Made by a program: the position numbers and the translations under genes | The notes under the pieces: model-generated | Databases searched by the model: none | Seen by the model: only the letters and a program-made list of their open reading frames with translations | What the model was told of the DNA's origin: nothing | Assembly (NCBI GenBank): GCA_025965815.1 | Contig: JAOPWF010000263.1 | Span: 1 to 5,760, forward strand | Direction of reading: 5' to 3' | Origin: Mycobacterium sp. | GTDB lineage: Bacteria > Actinomycetota > Actinomycetes > Mycobacteriales > Mycobacteriaceae | DNA length: 5,760 nt | In this document: piece by piece, positions 1 to 5,760 of the stretch | Layout: the number at the start of each line of letters is the position of its first letter | How positions within the stretch are numbered: position 1 is the first letter of the stretch

Positions 1-26
1 GGCGGGCTGACCACGGGTGCGACGAA

Positions 27-30
<4 letters not shown>
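1..30 (+). CDS. C-terminal end of a carbohydrate ABC transporter permease (partial)
   Basis: Only the last nine codons and the stop are in the window. They read GGLTTGATK and end in TGA at 28-30. MalG/SugB/UgpE-type inner-membrane permeases of sugar importers characteristically end in a motif like 'rGLTAGAVK', and this tail matches it closely. The stop overlaps the GTG start of the ATPase gene in a GTGA arrangement, which is typical of translationally coupled importer subunits. The identification rests on a very short stretch plus the downstream gene. The substrate cannot be told. Confidence 0.7.
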
Positions 31-1100
<1,070 letters not shown>

Positions 1101-1103
1101 GCG

Positions 1104-1693
1104 TCAAGAGCCGTCGCGACTCGGCGTCGTCCCGATCGACCAGGCATACGGCGGGGGTGTTCCGTTCACGTCGAACGCACCCAGGACGCGGGCCTTGAAC
1201 AGTCGCGGATTGTGCGAGGCGACGGTGCGGGCGTTGCGCCAGTGCCGATCCAGGCCGCGGCCCGCCGAGGTCGTCGAAGCGCCGAGTGCGTCGAACAGAT
1301 CGGATGCCGACTCGAGGACCAGGCGGGACGCGGTCACCTGAGCGGCAGTGGGCCTCCAGTTCTGCCCGCTCGGTCGCGTGCCGCAACTCCGCGTCCGATT
1401 CCGTGGCGGCGTCGTGGGCGGCGTCGAGGGCTGCGGCGCGCACGGCCACGCTCTCCGCGGCGTAGGCGGCCGCTGAGATCTCACCGACCAGGGCGAGCAC
1501 CTGCGGGTCGTCGCGGACGCGAGACGCGTTGGCGTGCGAGTAGTTGCGCGTGCGTGCCCGGACTTCGCCGACGACGTCGGCATGCACCGCGGGGGATGCC
1601 GGCCAGCGTGGCAACCAGATTCAGCTGATAGAGCGCGGTCTGGTACGGGTGACGCTCGACAAAGGGCAGCACGTCCTCGAGTTCGACGCGCGC
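1104..1693 (-). pseudogene. DszC/acyl-CoA-dehydrogenase-like flavin monooxygenase, 5'-truncated and frameshifted remnant
   Basis: Three successive minus-strand frames together give the C-terminal half of a DszC-like (acyl-CoA-dehydrogenase-fold, reduced-flavin-dependent) monooxygenase. Segment 1, about 1693 to 1592, contains VELEDVLPFVERHPYQTAL and LNLVATLAGIP. Segment 2, 1590 to about 1348, contains HADVVGEVRARTRNYSHA and RAELEA. Segment 3, about 1346 to 1104, contains AAQVTASRLVLES, the family landmark RHWRNARTVASHNP, and the C-terminal VNGTPPPYAW. The first shift falls at a run of five C (minus strand) at 1591-1595; the second is near 1347-1350. Each equals one extra base or two missing. 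About 196 codons remain of a family length near 400, and no N-terminal acyl-CoA-dehydrogenase half is seen upstream, where a tandem repeat and then the StyA-like gene lie. With a missing N-terminal half and two shifts, function is very unlikely. In intact relatives the enzyme oxygenates sulfur or carbon centres using FMNH2 from a separate reductase; the substrate here is unknown. Confidence 0.85.
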
Positions 1694-1694
1694 G

Positions 1695-1734
1695 CCTGGA
1701 CACCTGGACACCTGGACACCTGGACACCTGGACG
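1695..1734. repeat. Five-copy 8-bp tandem repeat (CCTGGACA)
   Basis: Four perfect head-to-tail copies of CCTGGACA start at 1695, 1703, 1711 and 1719. A fifth at 1727 differs only in its last base (G for A). On the minus strand, which is the coding direction of the neighbouring remnant, the unit is TGTCCAGG. The array directly abuts the first codon with recognisable DszC-like homology (about 1693), on the 5' side of the remnant. The unit length is not a multiple of three, so gain or loss of a copy would change reading frame. The repeat itself is certain; any role is inference. Confidence 0.95.
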
Positions 1735-1809
1735 CGACGGTGGTGTGGTGGGCTACGACAATGCGATGGCTGTCGGGGCGAGGTTCGTCGAGTTGCCGGG
1801 CCTGCGCCG
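1735..1809. other. Unassigned 75-bp spacer between tandem repeat and StyA-like gene
   Basis: This is the segment where the N-terminal half of the DszC-like protein would be expected to begin. None of the three minus-strand translations resembles the family. One minus frame stays open (AAQARQLDEPRPDSHRIV) but I do not recognise it. I see no clear hairpin with a T-run and no promoter. It may be leftover sequence from the deletion or rearrangement that truncated the neighbouring gene. Confidence 0.5.
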
Positions 1810-3192
1810 CTAGGCGACCGAGGGCCGCGCCGGGGTTCGTTGTGCGTACGTGGAGTACTTGAACTTCGCGAGCGGTACGCGCGACAAGAGATCGTCGGCC
1901 GGCTCGTCGGCCACCTGTGTGATGAAATCCCGGGCCGCCTGGCGTGAACCGATGCGCAGCAACGGGTTCGGGTCCGAAAGGAGGCCAAACAATGCCGCAC
2001 CGAACGCCGGGCTCGCTGACGCAGCCGGTAAGAACAACTGTCCGTACGAGGCGAATTCGGGATCGCCGAGGAACAGTCGTGTGACGAGCACCGCTCCGGC
2101 ACCGCGCGTCGACCAGAAATGCTCGAACCGATCGTGCAGCCATTCCTCGTCGAAGGGGTCGGTGTGATCCCGGGCGGCCGCTACGAGCTGAGCGGACTGG
2201 ATGAGGCCACCTTGGGCTCCCTGTGCCCCGATCGGGTCGAAGGAGATCGCGGTATCGCCGAGCGCGAGCACCGGGCGGCCGTTCGTGGTGATGCCGACGG
2301 CGTGGCGGACAGTCGGCGTCACTGCGCCGCGAAGCCAGGAGTGCGGGTCCTGCGGGATGGGTCTGGTGGCGGAGATTTCCGGAAGATCCCAGTCGACGTA
2401 ATCGCGGTGCACGTCGGTGACGATGCGGTGCGCCGAGGCGACGCCACTAGCTAGGGCGAAGCGCTGCTCCCAGTCGCTGCCCGGTTTGGCGAAACCGAGG
2501 AACGACCAGGCCGGCCCGGCGTCCTTGTGCAGATAGGGCCCCCACCACAACTCCCCCTGTTCAGCGCTGATCGCGAACGTGTTGTGTTCACCGCCCGGCG
2601 AGCCGCGGTGGGCGAACACGTCCGGGCCGTGGCCGAGCCCCGCCACGGTGAGCATCAGCAGGCTCCGTTGCGGTGCGTCGTAGACGGTGCGTGACTCATC
2701 GACTGCAAACAGATCGGACAACCCACCCCTGCCGGTTGCAACCAGGGTGAGGTCATGCGCGGCGGCGACGTCGTCGAGAGACTCTGCGGTGATCGCCGAG
2801 ATGACGAAACGACCACCTCTGGCGAGGAATTCGCCCAGCCTGTCGTCGACTTTCAGGCGGGTGTCCACTCCGACGGCCCGGATTCCGTTGTAGGTCACGT
2901 CGAAGTCCAGACCATCCTCACGCTGCTCGCCGGAGCCGCTGAATATTTGGGTGCTCTGACCGGTGACTCGCGGGGCGCGGCCGGTGTAGTCGTCGAGACC
3001 CAGATCGCCCTCGGCGGCCTGCGCGACGGCGAAGGTCACCGCGGTGCCCGAAGCCGGGACGTCGTTGCGTAGGCTGCGCCGATCGCGGTCGCTGAACAGC
3101 GTCACGTCGAAACCGGCGTTCACGAATCCCATTCCGGCCGAGACGCCGGTTTGTCCCGCACCGATGATCGCCACTGATCGCTTCTGGGTCAT
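1810..3192 (-). CDS. Styrene-monooxygenase-like FAD-dependent oxygenase (StyA/IndA type, group E)
   Basis: The predicted role is the oxygenase half of a two-component flavoprotein monooxygenase that epoxidises or hydroxylates an aromatic or alkene substrate using FADH2 from a partner reductase. The 460 residues begin with a Rossmann FAD-binding segment, VAIIGAGQTGVSAG (7-20, with GxGxxG), followed by DVTLFSDRD. A second nucleotide-contact stretch is LVATGRGG (150-157). The C-terminal FAD motif LGDTAISFDPIGAQGAQGG (311-329) parallels the GD...DPxxGQGA motif of StyA. No separate NAD(P)H domain is visible, as in the family. It is somewhat longer than StyA (about 415). The ATG overlaps the stop of the upstream luciferase-like gene (ATGA, 3189-3192), and AAGG lies 7 bases before it. 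No StyB-type reductase is in the window. It could also be called a generic FAD-dependent oxidoreductase; the substrate is unknown, and styrene or indole should not be assumed. Confidence 0.85.
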   Translation of the reverse strand: MTQKRSVAIIGAGQTGVSAGMGFVNAGFDVTLFSDRDRRSLRNDVPASGTAVTFAVAQAAEGDLGLDDYTGRAPRVTGQSTQIFSGSGEQREDGLDFDVTYNGIRAVGVDTRLKVDDRLGEFLARGGRFVISAITAESLDDVAAAHDLTLVATGRGGLSDLFAVDESRTVYDAPQRSLLMLTVAGLGHGPDVFAHRGSPGGEHNTFAISAEQGELWWGPYLHKDAGPAWSFLGFAKPGSDWEQRFALASGVASAHRIVTDVHRDYVDWDLPEISATRPIPQDPHSWLRGAVTPTVRHAVGITTNGRPVLALGDTAISFDPIGAQGAQGGLIQSAQLVAAARDHTDPFDEEWLHDRFEHFWSTRGAGAVLVTRLFLGDPEFASYGQLFLPAASASPAFGAALFGLLSDPNPLLRIGSRQAARDFITQVADEPADDLLSRVPLAKFKYSTYAQRTPARPSVA

Positions 3193-4013
3193 GCCGGCAC
3201 CTTGGCTTCCTGTGCGAATTCTTCCTGGAGACGACCGAATACGTGTGGCTCGCCGAACCAGATGACGATGTCGTCGGCACCAGCTCGATGCCAGTCGGCG
3301 AGTTCATCGATCAGGCCGTCGACCTGACCTGAGTCGCGGACGTAGCGCTTGATGGTCGTGCGGATGCGGCCGTCGGATCGACGTTTCAGCTCGGCTGCCT
3401 TGCGCGCGAACTCGGCGGGATCGGTTCCGGCGCCGTCGAGGTAGAGCGACTGCCAGGCATTACCGAATCGCAGCGCGCGCTGAATGGCGGCATCGGAGAA
3501 TCCGTCCACCGTAATGGGCACGCCAGCAGGGCGAATCGGGGTGAAATCGCCAGAGTGATGGGGATAGAACTCGCCGTCGAAACTCTCGGACGAGCCCGAC
3601 CACAGGTGGCGCAACAAGGTGATCGCCTCGTCGGCGCGGCGACCGCGGTTGCCGAAGTCCTCACCGACTGAGCCGAATTCGGCCCTGTCCCATCCGACGC
3701 CGATGCCGAGTTCGAATCGGCCACCGGATAGGCGATCCAGGCTCGCCGCCTGTTTGGCGACGTTGAACGGGTTCCGCAGCGGCAGCACCAGGACGGACGT
3801 GCCGGTCCGGACGCGCGAGGTGTGCGCCGCCAGATAGCTCAGCAGCACGAACGGGTCGTACTCCGAGGCGTAACTCGGGTCCGGATGACGCGTGGGCGGC
3901 AGCACGTGTTCGGCTACCCACACGCCGTCGAACCCGAGGGCCTCGGCGCGCCGGGCCAGGTCGGTGATCTGCTCCGGCGAGCCGTCATTGGGTAGCGCGA
4001 CGTGAAAGCCCAT
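3189..4013 (-). CDS. Luciferase-like (LLM class) oxidoreductase, probably F420-dependent
   Basis: This is a TIM-barrel flavin- or deazaflavin-dependent oxidoreductase of the bacterial-luciferase superfamily. The 274-residue length fits the shorter actinobacterial members often annotated as F420-dependent. Typical landmarks in order are ALGFDGVWVAEHV (25-37), the segment TGTSVLVLPLRNP followed by VAKQAASLDRLSGGRFELGIGVGW, RGRRADEAITLLRHLW, and RPAGVPITVDG. The C-terminal third ends in ADDIVIWF. The ATG at 4013 places the first barrel strand (MGFHVALPNDG) right at the N-terminus, as in relatives; no good Shine-Dalgarno is visible. It is the first gene of a probable two-gene minus-strand operon, with its stop overlapping the StyA-like start. 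Cofactor choice (F420 or FMN) cannot be decided from the sequence by eye. It may act on the same pathway intermediate as the oxygenase or, less conventionally, have a reductase role. Confidence 0.88.
   Translation of the reverse strand: MGFHVALPNDGSPEQITDLARRAEALGFDGVWVAEHVLPPTRHPDPSYASEYDPFVLLSYLAAHTSRVRTGTSVLVLPLRNPFNVAKQAASLDRLSGGRFELGIGVGWDRAEFGSVGEDFGNRGRRADEAITLLRHLWSGSSESFDGEFYPHHSGDFTPIRPAGVPITVDGFSDAAIQRALRFGNAWQSLYLDGAGTDPAEFARKAAELKRRSDGRIRTTIKRYVRDSGQVDGLIDELADWHRAGADDIVIWFGEPHVFGRLQEEFAQEAKVPA
3200..3203 (-). promoter_or_regulatory. Ribosome binding site of the StyA-like gene
   Basis: On the minus strand AAGG lies 7 bases before the ATG at 3192-3190. It sits inside the last codons of the luciferase-like gene. 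With the ATGA overlap it supports this start and coupled translation of the pair. Confidence 0.65.
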
Positions 4014-4066
4014 GCTGCGAATGGTCGGTCAAATCAGCTGGGATGGGCAGCGTTTGGTGTGCGCTG

Positions 4067-4072
4067 ATTCTA
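4067..4072 (-). promoter_or_regulatory. Possible -10 element (TAGAAT) for the luciferase-like/StyA-like operon
   Basis: On the minus strand TAGAAT matches TATAAT at five of six positions and lies about 55 bases before the ATG at 4013. A hexamer 17 bases upstream (GTCGAT at 4090-4095) is a poor -35, which is common in actinobacteria. This is the best candidate in the 209-bp gap, but it is weak. Confidence 0.35.
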
Positions 4073-4200
4073 AGTCGGTGGCTGCGCTCATCGACGGTGA
4101 CCGCGGAGCCAGCGGGTCGGCCGCCGTCGAAACAATCGCGACGATCTGATTCGTCACGGCAGGTAGCGTCATTCCACGGGTTGCATCTCACGGAGAACGA

Positions 4201-4220
4201 AGAACACGGCGAGCCGTTCT
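4201..4220 (-). terminator. Weak hairpin just after the FAD oxidase stop, possible terminator
   Basis: Reading the minus strand, AGAAC begins two bases after the TAA stop and pairs with GTTCT. The inner bases GG and CC pair around a CTCG loop, with a two-base GT bulge on one side. The following bases (TCGTTCTCC) are only moderately T-rich, so it is a poor intrinsic terminator by standard rules. Its position directly after the stop is the main support. Confidence 0.35.
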
Positions 4221-4222
4221 TA

Positions 4223-5581
4223 TTAGACCCCGCCTGCCTGTGCCAGCTCCGGTCTGATGTCGTGATTGACTCGAAAGAAATTCGTTGGATCGTATTTGTC
4301 CTTGACGACGGCCAGGCGCGGAAGGTTGTCGCCGAAGGCACTGTAAATGACCTCTTCGGCTTCGATGTCGAGCGCAGACAGAAGATGCGCGTTCGCAGAG
4401 AAGGGCCGAAGCACTTCTTCACCCGCGCGGGCCCAATCCCGATGGACGCGCGTCTCGCCCGGATCGGTCCACTGCGCCATGAACAGAATGTCCCACGGAA
4501 GATCGCGATGTGGAAAAGCGGTGGCGTCTCTGGGAATCCGACTGGCGGCGCCGCCATAGTATTCGAGAACGACTGCCGAGAGTGGCGAAACCATACGGTT
4601 TGCATGGTCGACAATGGCCGCGACGGCGTCATCCGGCAGCTGTCTTTGCAGAGTGGACTTCCAGTAGTTGTGATTGCCGTCCGGGAACGAGGGCGCAAGC
4701 AGGGCTTGCATCACAGGGAACGGCATCGGTTGGATCGCGTCAAGAACCGGTTTGCCAAACGAGCGGAGAGGTTGCAGCACACATTCCCCGGCCGCGATCG
4801 CCCCGCAGTAGCAGGGAACCACCGCGACGAGCGGCGCACCATCGGGACCATGCAGGAGCGCGGCGTACGCCGTCAGTTCGTCAGGAGCGGCTGCGATGAA
4901 GTCACGAAAATGACGGATGACATCGACTGCGTCGTCTCGAGGATAAAGCAAGAGTCCGCCCAGGACGGTATGAACCTGGTGCGCTTTGAATTCGAACGAG
5001 GTGACAACGCCGAAATTCCCACCCCCGCCGCGAAGACCCCAGAAGAGGTCCTCGTTTTCGCCCGCACTGGCGCCGAGCACTCGACCGTCTGCGATAACCG
5101 TCTGGCAGGACAACAGATTGTCGATCGACATGCCGTGCTTGCGAAGCAGCCAGCCCACGCCACCGCCCAGGGTGAGGCCCGCGATGCCGGTCTTGGGCAC
5201 GATGCCGCACGGGACCGCAAGGCCGAAGACGTGCGTTTCGCGATCCAGATCACCGAGGGTCGCGCCACCCTGCACGCGAACGGTCTGATTTGCCGAATCG
5301 ACATGTACGGCGCGCATGCGGGAAAGGTCTATGACAAGACCATCGTCACAGAGCGCGCGACCGCCGACGTTATGGCCGCCGCCGCGGATCGCCGTGAGGA
5401 GATTGTTCGCACGTCCGAAGTTCACCGCGGCAACCACATCGGCGACGCCGGAGCAGCGGGCGATCAGTCTGGGATGTTTGTCGATGGTCGCGTTCCAGAT
5501 TTGGCGGGCGCCATCATAGCCAGCGCTCGCAGGCTCGAACAGCTCACCATGAAACGTGGACTTCAAGGCTTGGATATCCAT
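4223..5581 (-). CDS. Berberine-bridge-enzyme-like FAD-linked oxidase
   Basis: This 452-residue protein has the vanillyl-alcohol-oxidase/BBE fold and should oxidise a small organic substrate, passing electrons to O2 through covalently bound FAD. The FAD_binding_4 domain comes first: the cofactor-anchoring motif RGGGHNVGG has His70 as the expected 8-alpha linkage. It is followed by GIAGLTLGGGVGW (132-144), NEDLFWGLRGGGGNFGVVT (176-194) and a substrate domain. The C-terminal BBE motif KYDPTNFFRVNHDIRP is at 429-444. Cys125 (VPCGIV) is near the site of the second flavin bond in bicovalent members, but appears about three residues displaced, so single attachment is more likely. I chose ATG at 5581 because AGGGAG ends eight bases upstream and the length fits. 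A TTG at 5635 would add 18 residues (MRVNLCDATISEGQGARA if read as Met) with no family match. No signal peptide is seen. Sampled GC is lower than in neighbouring genes. Confidence 0.9.
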   Translation of the reverse strand: MDIQALKSTFHGELFEPASAGYDGARQIWNATIDKHPRLIARCSGVADVVAAVNFGRANNLLTAIRGGGHNVGGRALCDDGLVIDLSRMRAVHVDSANQTVRVQGGATLGDLDRETHVFGLAVPCGIVPKTGIAGLTLGGGVGWLLRKHGMSIDNLLSCQTVIADGRVLGASAGENEDLFWGLRGGGGNFGVVTSFEFKAHQVHTVLGGLLLYPRDDAVDVIRHFRDFIAAAPDELTAYAALLHGPDGAPLVAVVPCYCGAIAAGECVLQPLRSFGKPVLDAIQPMPFPVMQALLAPSFPDGNHNYWKSTLQRQLPDDAVAAIVDHANRMVSPLSAVVLEYYGGAASRIPRDATAFPHRDLPWDILFMAQWTDPGETRVHRDWARAGEEVLRPFSANAHLLSALDIEAEEVIYSAFGDNLPRLAVVKDKYDPTNFFRVNHDIRPELAQAGGV

Positions 5582-5589
5582 CGCCCTAG

Positions 5590-5595
5590 CTCCCT
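5590..5595 (-). promoter_or_regulatory. Shine-Dalgarno deciding the FAD oxidase start
   Basis: On the minus strand AGGGAG lies eight bases before the ATG at 5581-5579. It is the best ribosome binding site near this gene and favours this ATG over the upstream in-frame TTG at 5635 and GTG at 5629. Confidence 0.7.
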
Positions 5596-5641
5596 GCCCT
5601 TCCGAGATCGTGGCGTCACAGAGGTTCACTCGCAAATTAAC

Positions 5642-5676
5642 CCGTTTATGACGCGCCCCGACGGCTTGTCAAACGG
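5642..5676. promoter_or_regulatory. Inverted repeat overlapping the -35 and -10 (possible operator)
   Basis: CCGTTT (5642-5647) and AAACGG (5671-5676) are perfect reverse complements 23 bases apart. The pairing continues inward as TGAC opposite GTCA if a short offset is allowed. One arm covers part of the -10 and the other part of the -35 of the FAD oxidase promoter, where a repressor would block polymerase. The wide spacing is less typical of a single dimer site, so chance similarity is possible. Confidence 0.35.
5645..5672 (-). promoter_or_regulatory. SigA-type promoter for the FAD oxidase gene
   Basis: On the minus strand a perfect -35 TTGACA (5672-5667) is followed after 16 bases by CATAAA (5650-5645), a four-of-six match to the -10 consensus. 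Transcription would begin near 5638, leaving a leader of about 57 bases before the ATG at 5581. The full-consensus -35 is unusual for an actinobacterium and suggests a fairly strong promoter, possibly held down by a repressor given the overlapping inverted repeat. Confidence 0.6.
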
Positions 5677-5732
5677 TGATAGAGCCGTAGGCGGTTCATG
5701 CGCATTCGCCATTTTCGGCCTGCACGCGTACA

Positions 5733-5747
5733 CAAGTCTACGACTTG
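5733..5747. promoter_or_regulatory. 15-bp palindrome CAAGTC-TAC-GACTTG, possible regulator binding site
   Basis: Two perfect six-base arms are separated by three bases. The size and spacing resemble operators of MarR/TetR-type dimeric repressors. It lies about 60 bases upstream of the FAD oxidase -35. The + strand also reads TTGACC at 5745-5750, a possible -35 for a divergent gene beyond the window. A regulator gene divergent from the oxidase would fit, but is not visible here. Confidence 0.4.
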
Positions 5748-5760
5748 ACCAGACCCTGCC

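Larger units (their letters stand above)
4014..4222. other. Intergenic region between the FAD oxidase and luciferase-like genes
   Basis: These 209 bases contain no ORF I would support. Longer open frames running through them are read-throughs of the flanking genes in other frames. Next to the oxidase stop lies a small hairpin that may be a terminator (4201-4220). Nearer the luciferase-like gene lies the TAGAAT candidate promoter. The arrangement suggests the oxidase and the downstream pair are separate transcription units, or only partly linked by read-through. Confidence 0.6.
5582..5760. other. Upstream intergenic region of the FAD oxidase, probably a divergent regulatory region
   Basis: No coding sequence is supported in these 179 bases. 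The region holds the oxidase Shine-Dalgarno, its promoter, the CCGTTT/AAACGG inverted repeat, an eight-base palindrome ATGCGCAT (5698-5705), and the 15-bp palindrome at 5733. It is relatively A/T-rich compared with the sugar-transport gene. Whether a divergent gene begins just past 5760 cannot be seen. Confidence 0.55.

Noticed and set aside
1695..1734. Tandem repeat as a CRISPR array
   Set aside because: Units are 8 bp and directly adjacent with no spacers, so it is a simple tandem repeat.
1544..1813. A plus-strand frame ending in ARFVELPGLRR across the tandem repeat
   Set aside because: The last stretch looks slightly protein-like, but the frame is antisense to the DszC-like remnant, contains the repeat, and matches no family I know.
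1104..2102. A 332-codon minus-strand open frame
   Set aside because: Only its C-terminal part (below about 1346) matches a family. The rest runs out of frame through the tandem repeat and the 3' end of the StyA-like gene and is arginine/serine-rich, as high-GC shadow frames are.
1481..2143. A 220-codon minus-strand open frame overlapping the StyA-like gene
   Set aside because: Only about 1693-1592 shows DszC-like homology; the upstream part overlaps the StyA-like gene in another frame and resembles nothing. It is kept only as the first segment of the pseudogene.
3985..4698. A 237-codon minus-strand frame spanning the 209-bp intergenic region
   Set aside because: Most of it is antiphase to the FAD oxidase, whose motifs are clear in the other frame, and its composition is low-complexity arginine/serine/threonine.
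5582..5635. Upstream TTG start adding 18 residues to the FAD oxidase
   Set aside because: The TTG at 5635 is only a few bases after the predicted transcription start and lacks a Shine-Dalgarno; the ATG at 5581 has AGGGAG at ideal spacing and gives the family's usual N-terminus.

Overview
The window looks like chromosomal DNA of a high-GC actinobacterium, most likely in the Mycobacterium/Mycolicibacterium/Nocardia/Rhodococcus range. The grounds are a SugC/UgpC-type sugar-transport ATPase, a luciferase-like oxidoreductase of the F420-associated type, heavy G/C bias at third codon positions, and several flavin oxygenase genes close together. This is inferred from gene content; no rRNA or other marker is present, so the genus is not fixed.

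Layout. Bases 1-1100 (+ strand) are the end of a carbohydrate ABC importer operon: the last codons of a MalG/SugB-like permease, then a complete ATPase whose GTG start overlaps the permease stop. From 1104 onward every gene is on the minus strand. The ATPase and the first minus-strand element converge with only 3 bases between their stops. Bases 1104-1693 hold the C-terminal half of a DszC/acyl-CoA-dehydrogenase-like flavin monooxygenase. It lacks its N-terminal half, has two internal frameshifts, and is preceded by a five-copy 8-bp tandem repeat. Upstream of it in transcription order are an intact styrene-monooxygenase-like (StyA-type) flavoprotein (3192 to 1810) and an intact luciferase-like oxidoreductase (4013 to 3189), joined by an ATGA stop/start overlap. 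A 209-bp gap separates these from a complete berberine-bridge-enzyme-like FAD oxidase (5581 to 4223). That gene has a good Shine-Dalgarno, a recognisable promoter, and inverted repeats resembling operators upstream.

How the parts may work together. The luciferase-like protein and the StyA-like protein are almost certainly co-translated, and the DszC-like remnant lies in the same direction just downstream. This suggests a former oxidative catabolic or modification operon combining three flavin-dependent enzyme types, of which the last has decayed. No StyB-type flavin reductase is present, so the source of reduced FAD for the StyA-like protein is open. The FAD oxidase has lower GC than its neighbours in the stretches I counted and its own promoter, so it looks like a separately regulated and possibly acquired unit. 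The sugar importer appears unrelated to the oxygenases.

I found no tRNA, rRNA, CRISPR array, insertion sequence or replication origin.
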